From: Dacryopinax spathularia
Taxonomy: Eukaryota; Basidiomycota; Dacrymycetes; Dacrymycetales; Dacrymycetaceae
Assembly: GCA_037974965.1 (NCBI GenBank)
Contig: JBBPFI010000011.1
Span: forward strand, 62,001 to 126,000
Direction: 5' to 3'
Length of the DNA: 64,000 bases
Notes under the pieces: model-generated
The model's input: only the letters and a program-made list of their open reading frames with translations
Databases searched by the model: none
What the model was told of the DNA's origin: nothing
Position numbers and translations under genes: made by a program
Shown here: piece after piece, positions 1 to 12,079 of the stretch
How the letters are laid out: each line of letters starts with the position of its first letter
Numbering within the stretch: position 1 is the stretch's first letter

Positions 1-78
1 GTTGAGCGGTGGATTGGTGCGTCCCACTTCATATCATGAGATAGCGTGCTAACGCGGCGTATATGCGCCTTTCTACAG

Positions 79-1938
79 CCTCAACAGCCCCCTCCCCCTC
101 CCCCGCACCCAGGCCAACTGCAACGCGAACCCTCGAGCTCACCCTCCAACGCCATGCTCTCAACCCTCCAATCCCAGCTACACGAGACCCGCGCCTCCCT
201 TGCCTCGCACGCCGATAAGGTCCGCACACTCGAGTCCCTGTTGGCGGAACATGATGCCCTTAAGCGGGAAGTGGCCGGGATGAGGGAGGCGATGGAGGAG
301 AGTCGGCGGTTGTTGGAGGTTTGGAGACATGAGCGGGAACGGGACGATTCTGGGTCTTCTAGGTCTGGGGCCGAGTCGGAGGAGGACGACATGGATGATC
401 GGAAGAGTATCCTTACTATCACCCCTGACGACCTGGACGGTGAACGCGATCACGAGCGAGGGCAGGAACAGGAACATGAGAGCGTCCCCCAAACCGAATC
501 GGAACAAGAGCGGGAGCATAGAGAGAACGAGGAAGGTCATGGGCAAGAAGGGATGCACCGACCTAAAACGCCCGAACCGACGGGTCATGGGCTGGACGAC
601 GACGAGCCTGCTCATCCTCATCAGCTCCCTAGTGGGCCGCACGTGAATGGGATCGTGAGCCATGGGACGGACGACGATGTCCCTCCGATCACCTCTACCA
701 CTCTGCCTCCTCTGCCTCCTTCGCCTCCTACTTCTGCACAGCAGCCAGATTCAACAGGAGCGGCGGGAGCGGCAGGAACAGCCAGCACGGCGGACTACAT
801 AACCCGCTCCGAGCACGCCGGCCACCTCAACACGCTCCAATCCCAAATCAGCGACATGTCGCTCCAGCTCGCCTCCGCCCTCCAACTCTCCAAAGAGCTC
901 TCCGCGCAACAAGAGATCATCCGTCAGCTGGAAGAGCGGTTAGCGGGGTACGAAGCGTGGAAGCAGGCTGTCGATGAGCGCGTCGGGGGGATTTCGGAGC
1001 GGGTCGAGGTGGTCGAGACGTGGAGGAAGGAGCGGGAGGAGGAGAGGAAGAGGGACGAGGAGTGGGAGGCTGAGGAGCGGGATCAGATCCTCTCCCTTCG
1101 CGAAGAAGCTGGCGAGCGGAGTCCCGGCTCTGGCTCAGAGGAGGAAGGTGCCGCCGCCCCCGCTCAAGCTCCAAGGCCAAGGAGGAGGAGAAAGTCCAAG
1201 TCCTCAAGGCCGAACGGCTCCTCCCACGCGCACGTCGTCGGCGCCTCCCGCTCCTCGGCAGCGCATCATGGCTCCTCTTCCCCCTCATCCTCATCCTCCG
1301 AGACGCGCTCTTCCGCCGCAGCCATCCCGGGCCGAAGACTGATAACGAAGGCCGGCCGGGTGAGGAGCGAGTCCGCCTCTACGGCCAACGGCTCCGAGTA
1401 CCACCCGGGAGGTCTAAAAGAACGGGATGGCTCGGAAGGGGATACGCTCGTCGAGTCCCTGCCGGACATAGACGAAGCGGGCGAGAACTCCCTCGCCGAG
1501 TCACCCGTCTCAGCCACTTTCCCCGGTGGCTCGCCGGACTCGAAAGCTCCGGGGCACGAGCATACTGATGGCCTGAAACGCGCTGCTCTTGCCCGCACGG
1601 GCGGCAATGCGGGTGGAGCGAAGGATCTGAGCGGGACCGGCGTGAGCAGCTCGTCACCTTCCGCTATGAGACGTACTGATTCGATTCCTCCCCCTCTCTC
1701 CTCAACTACAACTTCGACTTTACCCTCAACTTCCAACTTACCCCCAACTACAACTACTACCCCGGCATCAAATACCGCACAATCACCTGGTATACCCCTC
1801 CTCTCCCTCCTCCTGCTCATATCCTGCATATGGATCCTATTCCCCAAGGCCGTCGGGAATATCCTCGTTCCCGTCGCGGTCGTCGTGGTGGCGGGTATCG
1901 CCGCTTGGGCGGTGGTGAACCGAGCCGCACGAGAGTAA
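79..1938 (+). CDS. Coiled-coil protein with hydrophobic C-terminal anchor (5' end outside window)
   Basis: An open frame enters from the left edge and stops at 1938. There is no good ATG at its beginning. Instead a branch-like GCTAAC (48-53) and two acceptors ending at 78 and 87 suggest that this is the last exon of a gene starting upstream; the acceptors are 9 nt apart and keep the frame. The protein opens with a proline run, then a coiled coil rich in Leu, Glu and Arg, a long acidic Ser/Glu/Asp-rich linker, a second coiled coil, a basic KSKSSR-type patch, and a low-complexity Ser/Thr/Pro stretch. The last 45 or so residues hold two hydrophobic segments (around PLLSLLLLISCIWILF and ILVPVAVVVVAGIAAWAVV) and end in NRAARE, as in a tail-anchored membrane protein. 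I do not recognise the family. Golgin-like or organelle-tether roles would fit the architecture but are guesses. Confidence 0.7.
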   Translation, partial: PQQPPPPPPHPGQLQREPSSSPSNAMLSTLQSQLHETRASLASHADKVRTLESLLAEHDALKREVAGMREAMEESRRLLEVWRHERERDDSGSSRSGAESEEDDMDDRKSILTITPDDLDGERDHERGQEQEHESVPQTESEQEREHRENEEGHGQEGMHRPKTPEPTGHGLDDDEPAHPHQLPSGPHVNGIVSHGTDDDVPPITSTTLPPLPPSPPTSAQQPDSTGAAGAAGTASTADYITRSEHAGHLNTLQSQISDMSLQLASALQLSKELSAQQEIIRQLEERLAGYEAWKQAVDERVGGISERVEVVETWRKEREEERKRDEEWEAEERDQILSLREEAGERSPGSGSEEEGAAAPAQAPRPRRRRKSKSSRPNGSSHAHVVGASRSSAAHHGSSSPSSSSSETRSSAAAIPGRRLITKAGRVRSESASTANGSEYHPGGLKERDGSEGDTLVESLPDIDEAGENSLAESPVSATFPGGSPDSKAPGHEHTDGLKRAALARTGGNAGGAKDLSGTGVSSSSPSAMRRTDSIPPPLSSTTTSTLPSTSNLPPTTTTTPASNTAQSPGIPLLSLLLLISCIWILFPKAVGNILVPVAVVVVAGIAAWAVVNRAARE

Positions 1939-2519
1939 GAGGCTGGTCCTCACTCTCTCACGCTCGAAAACTCAAACCTGCGCCGCGCATACACGGGGCG
2001 CTGACTGGTAGGTTCCCTCTTCTTTTGACCGCGTCGAGTTTCCTTTTCTTTTCTGCTGTCTACAATACGCGTTTTTTCGTCATTGGTCGTTTTGCTCAGC
2101 ACGCACGATGCATATTTCCCTTCTTACCTTCTTCTCTTCTCTTCTTTTCTCGTCCTGCCGCGGTCTCTGTTCCCCTTAGCGAACGAGACCGCCGGGTTCT
2201 TTATCTATATCTTCGCTCACGACAAACCAATGCATATGCATACGCACTCTCTCCCCTGTGGTGTTCTTCCGTTCATGCTCTTTTCTTTCCTGTACATACC
2301 TTTTTCACTTCTGTCTTTCGTCGTTTCGAGTGCGAGCGTGCTGCTGGACGTGTATGGTTGTATGGAGAACCGCGGAAGCTGTGTGTAATGACCTTTTCTA
2401 TGCAAAAATCTTATGCATTCGTCACTGCATCCTCGCACACAATGGCAATATTACATCGCTCAAATGACAATCTTAAGGATACAGGGGTACAGTCAACAAC
2501 ACGCACGGTACTGTAGATA
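1939..2519. other. Intergenic region between convergent genes
   Basis: This T/C-rich stretch is the 3' flank of the coiled-coil gene and of the TFIIIC gene on the other strand. Short open frames here show no recognisable protein. Confidence 0.5.
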
Positions 2520-5453
2520 TCAATCATCGTCCTTGTCATCCTCAGACTCTGGATCTCCAGGCGCGGCATCAACCTCGCTCCTCAACACCTCTACCTTCCT
2601 CCATGGAATAGCCTTACTCTGCCACTGTCCCGTAACCCAATCGATCCTCACTAAGCCGCTGGCCCCTCCGCTGGCGATCATCATAGATCGAGCCATCCCC
2701 GCGCCATTACACCACGCCACGCGATGTATACCGACTTGAGGCGCCCACGTACCGGTGGAAGGGGTGATGTCGTCGTCCTCTTCCTTATCCTCCTCCGGTG
2801 GAACGGGTGTGTCGCCGGCTTGGGAGACGTCTCGGGACTTGGCTTTTCGGCGCTTCTTTGCTGCTACGTAGAGGTGATCTTTATAGCGAGCTCCCTATGG
2901 ATCCCAATTAAGTGATAAACACCATAGCTCGTACTGGTTGACTCACGCGGGGCTTGATGTTGTCTAGCATACGGTACTCGCCGGTTTTGCGATTGTAGTC
3001 CATTTGGTATAGAGTTCGAGTCAAAGAAGGCTAGACAGCGAAATATTAGTATTAGAAGGACAGATGGTATATGAGCTTACAGTTGACTTGACGTGCTGTC
3101 TGCCGGTGGAGTTTATATGCACCCCCCCGTCAGCGCTCGCAACAGCAACCGAATGGTGGAAGTCGGATGTCGCAATGTCCTGGATAATAGGGGCCATTAC
3201 TACATGTTGTCAACATGTGTAGTACGGCGTACCCAAATAGGCCCGGTTCCGTCGACCACGTAGAGGCCCCTTCCGAAGTTGACCACAGCGAGTGCGATAT
3301 TCTTGACGCGATAATCCTGCTCGACAAAGACGAGGCTGCCGACGAGCGAACCGTACTTGACGCACGTTATCCACTCTGAGCCGGAATCAGAGGTAGTCGT
3401 GTGCAACAGAAGTAACCACGTACCTCGCATGCGATCGATGATACCAACAACACCGTCTCTTATATCTGTAACCAAGCTTTGACCATCGTAGCCTCCGGAT
3501 GCTAAGAGCGTGGGGTATTGTTGTACACGCAGTCTGCCGTCTGAACCCTGCGCAGGACTCCGTATCCAAGCTACGCTAGTGACACATGTTTGATGCATCG
3601 GCAAGTAGTGAGTGGGAAGCCGCAAGACTGTAGCACTCGTTAGAGGGTGATGAGATGAATCCATTCCGGATACATACCTGGATCCGGATTGGTAGGGTCG
3701 CGCAAGATAGGGCCAATATCGAAGACGGCGACATTACCTGTCACTAATAAATTCCCCACTTCTCGGAGGATGCGATAGGACTCACCATTTGTACAACCGA
3801 CGGCTATGAGACTGGAATTCGCCCAATCAAAGCAATAACATCCAGCATCGTCGACTCGTAGTCTCACAAGAGGTTCAAGCTTCACTGAGAAGGCGTGAAT
3901 CCTAGTGAATCATTTCTCAGCTCGGATGACATACCATAGAGCGACTCGTGCGACACCTGTGATTTTTTGCTCCTACCCTTTGCTTTTGGTTTGAGACTAT
4001 CGGGATGCGGGACTGCATATATGCATAGGTCTCCCGAACGGAAACACCCGGCCAGCAGACCAAGTTTCCGGGTGGTCCCCTTCGATTCGACCTGAATCCG
4101 CGTAAGGACATTCCAGACCATGGCAAGGGCTGCTCTTACAAGATCATCAGCCGGAAGCGGGCACCACTCTGTTTGCCACGCCGGGCCTTCCTCAACGCAC
4201 AGCACCATTTCACATCGCGCACCCTGCTTCCCAAGCCCCCAGATTTCGATACACGCCTTCTCGGCACCCGGTTCGCAGCGTTGGCCGATAGCTGGTTGGT
4301 CGAGGAAGGAGGAGAAAGGTGCCACGGCAAGTCGGTGCGTCATGGGTTGGCCGGCAGGGACAGAACTGGGGTGGATTGGACACCAAGCCAGACCGTGAAC
4401 AGGTCCACCCGCGTTGAGGATATGTGCTTTGGACTCAGGTATATTCTCCTCTAGACCGGAGTCAGTATGTAGCTCGTTGCAAATGGGACATCACGTACTA
4501 AGCGGAAAAGAATCAAGCATATTCATCGTACGCTGCTTCTGCTCTCCGAGACGACCGAAGTAACATGAAAAGGGTGTGGCAGGCTGAGAACCTCCAGCTT
4601 CATCCAAGGTGTCCGAAGAAGGTAGATACGGCAATGCCTCCCTTCCGTTCATCAGCATATACAGGGGACCTCAGCAGGGCAATGCGCACTCGCGACTTAT
4701 CGAGTGGACTCCGCCCTTCTTGATCTTGACATCCTCCCAGACCCTCGGTCGTTGCTCGCGATCTGTCCCTTCTTTAAACCAGCCTCTATCCTCAAGCAAC
4801 TCCCATCTCGGGCCACCCATAGCCTTCCCCTCTGCTGCCACGAGCCGTCGGAGAACATTTGGATCATTGGCAGAGACGGTCGGTACTTCTTTCGCCCAGC
4901 CGTCAAACCCATATGGTTCGGGTTCCTCCGTCAGACGTCGGGGTCTCGGAGACATCCAGCGCGAGATCGCGCGGTATCTGGTCGAGTGCTTCGCTTGATG
5001 GGTGGCGTGGGTGTTCCTGGTGGGCGCAAGGCTAGCCAGACTGACGCGCTTGGGCGCGTTGGGGGGAGGAGAAGGAGTACGTCGAAAGAACTTGAACTTC
5101 GTTGCCTTATTGTTCTCTGCGTCGGTCCGTGCTCTACGCCTGACAGGCCGATCTGAAGATCCAACAGAGCCCTCGTCCTCGTCCGCGGGAGGACCGTCGG
5201 AAGCCTCTTCGCCGTCAGATGGAATCGCTTCAGACGGGGAAGGTTGGTTTTCTGGAGCGTAGACATCGCTGCCATCGTCGTCTCCGCTTTGCACGTCAGC
5301 GACTGCCTTGCCTTTCCCCTTGCCCTTCCGCTTGTCTGGTTTCGTGTCTTGATTGTCGCTAGCTTCGGCTTCGGCGGCTTCGCGTCCTTCTTCGTCCGAC
5401 CCACCCTCAAGGAGCTCGGCATAGGACACGCGGCTCTTTCGCCGCAGCTCCAT
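2520..5453 (-). CDS. TFIIIC WD40 subunit (TFC6/Sfc6/GTF3C2-like)
   Basis: This multi-exon gene encodes a WD40 protein resembling the small beta-propeller subunit of TFIIIC, which binds the B box of tRNA genes and recruits RNA polymerase III in the nucleus. The likely start is the ATG at 5453 (MELRRKSRVSYAELLEG); the open frame runs on upstream but would collide with the divergent gene. The N-terminal third is acidic and basic by turns with a KRKGKGKGKA patch. After short introns come SCYFGRLGEQKQ, then GPVHGLAWCPIHP, LGLLAGCFRSGDLCIY, LRVDDAGCYCFDWANSS, SVAWIRSP, TLLASGGYDGQSLVTDIRD and KTGEYRMLDNIKPR, typical propeller strands. It ends in an acidic SEDDKDDD tail. Introns of about 45-55 nt (for example GTACGT to CTAG near 4452-4498) connect the frames. 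The family call rests on motif order and the acidic/basic N-terminus. Another WD40 nuclear protein is the main alternative. Confidence 0.7.
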
Positions 5454-5681
5454 TACAAAATAGCCAATCTCCCAAGAAACAAGCGCATAAAATCGATCAT
5501 AGAGTACTACGAGTTGAGCTGGTTTCCCACTCGGGAGGCGCGTTCCACAAGTCAGCCTCAGCTCAGGGAAGTCGCGTCTCAGTGGCGGTGTTGGCAAGCC
5601 CTGCATTTTCGAACCAACGAGCAGCGACCTTTCCAGTTCACACCACAGTTCTCGACGGCACCGTGGTCGGCAGCTCACACA

Positions 5682-6185
5682 ATGGCTTCATTATGGATCG
5701 GGACATCCAAATCGGCCTTACACTGCACTACAGCTACAGCACGGGTATGCTGCTCGCCAGCACGCCGCGGGATGGCTGCTAAAGCGAAGACCCCTCCTCC
5801 TGCGAAGCCCGTAATCGGAGCCCGTACGTCCTCGGCCATGACTTCGAAGTGTGCCTGTTGGCTAACTTTATCTGCAGCGCTATCATCATGTCCTGGCGGA
5901 ACTGTCCTCAGCGGCATCCAATACCTCAAGGATGCGCCACAACTGATTGCGAAGGAAGATTCCGAGTACCCACCATGGCTCTGGACGCTACTCGACGAGC
6001 CAGTTAAGGCTGGTGGACAAGTGCCCACGCCGAAGAAGTCAAAGAAGCAGAAGAAGCTGACGGCAGAAGAGGAGGAGCAACTGCGGTTACAGAAGGAGGA
6101 AGAGGAGTTGAAGCGGGAGAGAAAACAGATGCGAAAGGAGAATAGAGAGAACATACGGATGCAGAACTTTATGAAGACAACGTGA
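5682..6185 (+). CDS. MRPL37: Mitochondrial large-subunit ribosomal protein mL54
   Basis: Component of the mitochondrial 54S ribosomal subunit. The frame opens at ATG 5682, has a basic N-terminus consistent with import into mitochondria, and carries the mL54 core: GTVLSGIQYLKDAP, then EYPPWLWTLLDEP, then a lysine-rich helix ending in RKENRENIRMQNFMKTT. One 54-nt intron (5824-5877, GTACGT..CTAAC..GCAG) lies between the presequence and the core; its length is a multiple of three, so the unspliced frame also stays open. It is divergently arranged with the TFIIIC gene, whose start is about 230 bp away, so the two probably share a promoter region. Confidence 0.88.
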   Translation: MASLWIGTSKSALHCTTATARVCCSPARRGMAAKAKTPPPAKPVIGARTSSAMTSKCACWLTLSAALSSCPGGTVLSGIQYLKDAPQLIAKEDSEYPPWLWTLLDEPVKAGGQVPTPKKSKKQKKLTAEEEEQLRLQKEEEELKRERKQMRKENRENIRMQNFMKTT

Positions 6186-6677
6186 AGGGAATGCCTGCGG
6201 GAGATTGGATCAGCGACGTATCTTTCTATATGTCTTCGTGTGCAAGCGGTGATTTGTGTAATAACGACATGTCCACTTGTGTGTCCGGTGCCTCAGGACG
6301 GGCGGCTGTCATCCCAGATTGCGGAACCCCTTAGAAACAACTGTCCGATGAAAGCGACCCATCAAGCGAAACACAACTATAATGGATTGATGACATCAGC
6401 GTACAATGCGAGAGCTAGAAGTACAGAGTTGAAGGGTCTATAGTACTATCCGCGGCAGCCATCCTGAGCAATAATGTGGCACAGTTCACCGTACAGTGGG
6501 GGCTTGTTTATCGACAACATAGGGAATATAGGTGATTCATTGGAGAGCGGTGGCCAGATGGCTCTGTGAGAGTGAGCGCGCGACGTGAGTACTGGCGGAC
6601 CGCATGTATGCTGTTCGGCCATCAGCCATCGCGTCCGCATCGCACAACAAACCATTCACGCACCAGCACCGAAACGT
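6186..6677. other. Intergenic region between convergent genes
   Basis: 3' flank of the mL54 gene (plus strand) and of the TFIIA small-subunit gene (minus strand). No further gene is visible. Confidence 0.5.
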
Positions 6678-7210
6678 CTATGCCTGACCAGGCTTCGACT
6701 TCGCGTCCTGTAACGTAGCCTGTTCTGACTTCACAGCAATGATCTTAACTTTCTCCGCCTGCACGAGCTCGCCGCCCTCGATCTTAAAGCTCGGGTTCTT
6801 GATGAAGAACGTCCAGACTTCGTCGCATAAGCGATAGGTACTCAGATGCCCCTGGATCAGAGTCAGATCAGGTAGCGAAGAAATGATGTGGTGGAAGCGG
6901 ACCTTCAGCGACGTCTTGAACTTGACATGCCGGTTCAGAGTCTCCGTTGTCGCCTTATCAAACTGAATCCAGCGATCAATACGGCTTCACAGCATCACGG
7001 ACTGCACCCGTACCTGCATCAGCACCTTGAACGCCAATTGCGGTGTGATTACTCCATCCTGGATGAGCTCGTCCAGCGAGTCCATAAGAGCCCGACCGAT
7101 CCTGAAGCACGAGTCAGCATCTCCGCCTTCGTTTCCATCACCAAGGGGCAGACATACGACGCCGACCGATAGAACTCGTAGTATTTCGGGTCCTTGCTGT
7201 TGTAGGACAT
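6678..7210 (-). CDS. TOA2: Transcription initiation factor TFIIA small (gamma) subunit
   Basis: TFIIA gamma pairs with the large subunit and stabilises TBP on the TATA box for RNA polymerase II. The start [15 protein letters not shown] is at 7210. Later exons give [20 protein letters not shown] and [17 protein letters not shown], then [20 protein letters not shown] and [15 protein letters not shown]. These match the N-terminal four-helix domain and the C-terminal beta-barrel of the family in the right order, with the signature STYRFCDNVWTF-like segment intact. The protein ends KSKPGQA with TAG at 6678-6680. Several introns of about 50 nt interrupt it. The length of roughly 110-120 residues fits the family. 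Confidence 0.9.
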
Positions 7211-8435
7211 TTTGAATGATCTAGCGTTACAGGTGCAAGGCTGGGCCGGAGCGAGGGACAAGGAATCGAGGTGGTCGTTCCCGTCAGCCTTGAGGGCGTA
7301 GGGGACGGTGAGCTCGAGGACTCGGCTTACATGAGCGGTGTGGCGTCGGTCTCACGTGCAATTAATCCCGCTCGTGAGCTTCTCGGAGCCAAAGGACTGG
7401 GAGACGAACAAAATTGGATTCGCGAATCGAAGACGCGTTCCCGTGTTGTGGCAACGCTAAATTCTGAGTTCGGCGGTTTTCTCGCGCTCGCCCTTGTCTC
7501 TACGGTCGATCTTCTCGGGAAGTTGGATGCACTCGAAAGGAAATGGGCGGCAGCCTCAGGAGGAATGCTCAAGTCGTTTCATCTCCCTCCGCTCTTCACG
7601 CTCTTGCGGAGTATCTTGCTTGCCTTTGAAGGAGGATCGCAAGTGATGCCGTTCGAACAGAACCCGTTCCACTCAAACTGGAACTGATTCACCGTCACAC
7701 TCTCTCTCGGCCCAGCGGACCATTGGAGCTCTCTTATGACTTGATCCAGGGGCACACAATCCGGTATCTCAATCTTCACAAATGCGTGACCTTGTGCCTG
7801 TCTTACTTGGAAGCTCCCCTAACGCGTTCTTTCCCGTCGCTTCCTAGCTGGGAGCCTTTAGTCGGCGGAGAGAGTTGTCTTTCCGGACCTGCAGCGCGGC
7901 GATAGATGGATGCCCCGCCATGGTCACTATCAATCCGTTCTCCCGGTCTTCGAGTCTTTGAAAGCTGAGCGCTCTGCATGTGCTAGCGTTGCCAACGCTG
8001 CTGTGTAGGTTGCCGGATTTGCACGCGTGATAACCCTGATATGCACCAGGGTCGGACAGCACTGCAAGCCAAGGTTTGCTGGACTTATCCTTGCTCGGGG
8101 TTTGCTGCGTTATTCGTGCAAGTTCCTCCGTCTACCCGGAGCCGCCTCGGCACGACTACCCTTGCATGAGCTCGGATGCTTGAGCGACTTCGAATTCTAG
8201 GCGGCGGGCTGTCTGGCGGAGGCATTCCTGTCTCTCTCAACTCGGAGAGTCGAGGTGGGGCATCTTAAAAACCAACCACGTTTCTCCACGGGGAAGCTCG
8301 ATCGTCTATCCTGTTGCTCTTCACACAGCGTACCTTTACGCGCTCCAGGCGACGACTCTACCTGCTCATGTCACATGTTCCGATCTAGGGGCAAATGTGA
8401 CGCGACCGACTCGATCCCTCCCTCTTCTCCGGGCG
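7211..8435. other. Long divergent upstream region; no confident gene
   Basis: This 1.2 kb lies between the TFIIA small-subunit gene and the RNA-binding protein gene. On the minus strand, 7,200-7,800 contains coding-like charged stretches in two frames (for example HHLRSSFKGKQDTPQERE and KIDRRDKGERERKTAE), which could be a small unannotated gene. I could not join them into a convincing model or recognise them. Confidence 0.35.
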
Positions 8436-8443
8436 TATATAAA
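8436..8443 (+). promoter_or_regulatory. TATA box of the RRM gene
   Basis: TATATAAA stands 190 bp upstream of the ATG at 8626, followed by a pyrimidine-rich tract typical of fungal transcription start regions. Confidence 0.5.
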
Positions 8444-8625
8444 CCTCTCTACGAGGTCCCCAGCTCCTTTCTCTCTCACCATCACGTTGCACTCCTACCT
8501 TTCTGTTAGTTCTGATCTCACCGTCAAGTACAACCCTCATCCAAGACATCGTGGACGGTACTCATCCACATACGTCAATCCCATCATCAACCTACACCTG
8601 CACTCCCATCACACCGCTTCCAAAC

Positions 8626-11245
8626 ATGCTGGCCCAAGGTCCCATTGGCAGCATGGGGCAGCGCAAAGGGCCGGGCGCGGCGATGCCTCCGACTCCGATC
8701 ACTCCGTCGTCCTCGGGCAACAACCTAGGGAATCTTGTTCCCTCGCAGTCCGGTGCCAACTTCGCTGCGTTGCTCAATACCGCTCAGGGTATCAGTCCCC
8801 AGCTGCAGAGGGCGTTTGCGGCGGCGAACTATCCGCCTACACCGCCCTCTACCATTCAGCGTACGACCGTCGGACTCCCCGCATCGGCGTCAGGACAGAC
8901 CAGTAAGTCTTTCCCAACCGGTCGGCTGACGAACACTGTACTAATTCGATTACGTAGCGACGCCAGGCTCGAAGCCACCCAATGATCCCTTGCTCAATCC
9001 CAAAAAGTATGTACTCAATGCCGCATATATGCGCTGCATATAGGCACCATCTGACGCATATATCCAGCACGACCAATGTCTATGTCAACAACTTGCCTCT
9101 TCACACCCCGGATGAGTCCTTGTTCCGCCTGTGCTGCCCTTACGGAAAGATTCTGTCGGTTCGCGTATTCCATCGTGAGGACGCCCCTGTTCCGGGTTCC
9201 TATGGCTTCGTGTTGTGAGTGATTGCGCATATACCCTGACGGTTCTATGGTATGCTGATCAGGTTTTCAGGTTCGAGACTCTAGAAGATGCTAGACGTTG
9301 TATTGTTGCGCTCCACCGCTCTCGCTATCAGGCCAGCTTTGCGAAGGTTAGCATTTCATCAGCGAACGCCACTATCGCGCTGACTCACTCGCCCGGAAGA
9401 CCACGAAGATACCGAACCCTCTCCTTGCCGACCAGCTGCTTCTGCCCTTTATGGGCATCCGTGACGACGCGTCTAGCTTGTATGTCCGAGGTTTGGCTAA
9501 GAACACCGATCAGCACGTGAGCACAATGCAAGTTCGTCCGGGATGCGGCCCTGACCTGTTCCTAGACGCTTGAGCTATTGTTCGTCCCTCACTTCGTGAT
9601 CTCTTTTCGGTTAGGAGACGAGCTGAGCGATGGCACTATCTCGTGGCCGACGATTGAGAAGGAGATGGGTGGCAAAGAAAATCTCTCGGCGGACGAGCAA
9701 AAGAACGTGAAATGCAAAGTAGCGCTTGTTAGGTACTTGTGTTGACATGACTTCTGAACTTCGCTCTAACGTTGTTCAGGTTGAAAGACCACGATACTGC
9801 CGAAGAGATGATCGATAAGCTCGATGGTGCTTACGTGCGCGAAGCGGAAGCGCCACTCAGCGTTCGATTTGCCGAGGCTGGTGCTTGGCGCCGTGCTGGG
9901 GTTAGTACTTAATCAAAATCCGATGCACCTGTGAACTGATTAGAGCGCAGAGCAACCGCTCCAAACCAACGGGTTACGGTGGTTACAATGAGGAGGGTCG
10001 CCTGAACGATGCTGGCTGGGTCGGTGTCGACCTGCCGAATATCGCGAGGGTGCAGCCTAGCCCGGCATTTTTCAACATGGGGCTCGGTACGATGGGCATA
10101 CAGCAACCCCTCCACCATCAGCAATTGATGAATCGGACGAATCCCGCCGCTCCCGCCGACTGGATACCGATGACCAACATGCCGAATCTCAATTACGGAA
10201 TGAACGACCTGACCCGCCTGCAAGCACTTAATGGCTTGCAAGGATTAGCCAGCATGCAGAACCAGACCGACCTTGCCGCTCTGATGTCCTTAAAGTAGGT
10301 TGCGGTTCTTCGCCCTGAAGCTTGTATTCTTACATATCTTCCAGCCTGAGTACCCAACTTGGCCTTCCGGCTCAGCTCCCTCTGAACACGCGTGGAGGCC
10401 TTCCCACTCTCGATGGGAATGCCCTCAACAGCGTTTCTCGTCAGGATATGTACGGACCCGCGTTCTTCACCCCAGCTCAGCTGCAGTCTCCTGTATCGAT
10501 CCGCAATCCGAACGCCCCAAAAGCGAGTTCACCCAACGCCAAGCAAAGCAACCCAAGCGACTTTCGCAACAACCCCGTGCATCCTGGAGGAACGAATCCG
10601 ATCGCTAACGCTTCCGTGATGAGCACTCCGACCAGCGCCGTGCGCGCTCCTCCCCCTTCGCCCTGCTCTCCGCAGAACACTCGTACTAACGCGCCCGGCG
10701 TGTTTACCCCGAACTCGTTCCTGTCTTCTCTCCCTGCCATTCCGGAGGCTCTCGAGGATGGACAACAAAATCACAAGCTCAACGAAGCCTTGGCAGCTCA
10801 ACTTCTGGGCGGTGGGAAGTCCCTCCCGGATAATGCCTCCCAGCGACACAACACTGGTGCTCACATGATTACCCCGCACTCGTCACAGCCCTCTTCCCAG
10901 ACGGTCTCACCTTCCCTCGCAGTGGGCGGAGGCGTCACATTCGCCAACGAGCAAAAAGGAAATATCGAACCGTCGTCCTCTCAGCACATGATGGCTCAAA
11001 ACATGCCAGAACAGCGTCCTCGCACTCCCGCTCGTGGGGTCACCGTCAGCATGCCCTCTGCCCCAGCTGCTGCGCATCTGTCGGAGAAGACCAGCGGACT
11101 GGAACTCTCACTGCTCCTAAGCGGACAAAACAACGAACCGGCGGCGGTAAAGTTGGGCAGTTCCATGTATCATGCACCCCTTTCTGCTCCTGTTCCGGCT
11201 GCTGTGAAGGACGACAAGTCGCCCAACGCCATGAAAAATGCGTAG
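8626..11245 (+). CDS. RNA-binding protein with two RRM domains and long low-complexity tail
   Basis: The start is ATG 8626 (MLAQGPIGSMGQRKG). Exons joined through short introns (donors GTAAGT at 8903 and GTATGT at 9007; acceptors ending at 8957 and 9067) give a Pro/Ser-rich N-terminus. Then comes a first RRM with RNP2 TNVYVNNLP and RNP1 GSYGFVLFET, and a second RRM beginning SLYVRGLAKNTD and continuing through VRLKDHDTAEEMIDKLDG. The C-terminal half is Gln/Asn/Pro/Ser-rich, including the NGLQGLASMQNQ region, as in proteins that enter RNA granules. Spacing of the two RRMs resembles fungal relatives of the MSSP/RBMS group of mRNA-binding regulators, but I would not name an ortholog. It probably binds mRNA in nucleus or cytoplasm. 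The TAG stop is at 11243-11245. Confidence 0.82.
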
Positions 11246-12012
11246 CTCAAATCCTCAGGCGGCGAACCGTTCTGCGCTATCCGTATCGCCATGAAGAGGC
11301 CCTTGCAAAAAAATATGCAAGTCACGACCGTGTTTTCTAATTTCATCCGATCGTCGCGCCCCTCATCGTTCCACTTCTCTGCCTTTCTCTCTTCATCGTG
11401 GTTTCCTGGCTTCGACGTTCCCGTTCTACATCATCCTTGCGATAACCTCACCATCGATTCCCTTCAAAAATTCGGTACCCTCCATCATCCATTTCCAATT
11501 CCAAAAAGCATATCATTCCCAAGCACCATCACGTCTCGAAGTTCTCGTATGTTCCGACTATGCATCCCGAATCAGCTTTGAAGCCAAATCAGTTTCATCC
11601 CCACTTGCTGCGATCCGCGTCATCCTATGGATGCCGCGGTAGTCTCGTAGCTATCAGATTATCAATGAATGAATGTCGTTTTTACAGTAGTTTCGCAAGG
11701 CGGCTCGACCCTGCCGCAGCTCTGTTGACTTGGGGAGGATATGGCCGCCAAACCCGCGACATTCGAACAGGCCGCGACCACCGTTGAGAAGGCGAGCCAG
11801 TTTGTGATCGGACGGTTCAACGCGTCATCGATTCCGATCGCGTTATGCCGCGCTTCCGATCCCTTCAATTCTGATTGCGCGTCAACACCTCACAGAATCG
11901 ACCGCGTCGGGTCGATCCTCTCCTTCTCCGTTACAATCGATTATAGTAACCCGCTTCATTGGAAATGTGTCGTCTGCTGAACAATCTATCACTTGGCATG
12001 GCGGGACATGTG
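11246..12012. other. Intergenic: 3' flank of RRM gene and promoter of MFS gene
   Basis: Pyrimidine-rich stretches and short frames only. No gene recognised. Confidence 0.5.
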
Positions 12013-12020
12013 CATATAAG
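12013..12020 (+). promoter_or_regulatory. TATA box of the MFS transporter gene
   Basis: CATATAAG lies about 65 bp upstream of the ATG at 12080, a normal distance for a short fungal leader. Confidence 0.5.
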
Positions 12021-12079
12021 CAGCTCATATCAGCCGCCATAGAGCATACAACAACCGCAAAAAGCCCGCAAGATCAGCA

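Noticed and set aside
4560-4600. Apparent frameshift in the TFIIIC gene before SCYFGRLGEQ
   Set aside because: On recount the run has four A on the plus strand, so the frame continues without a break.
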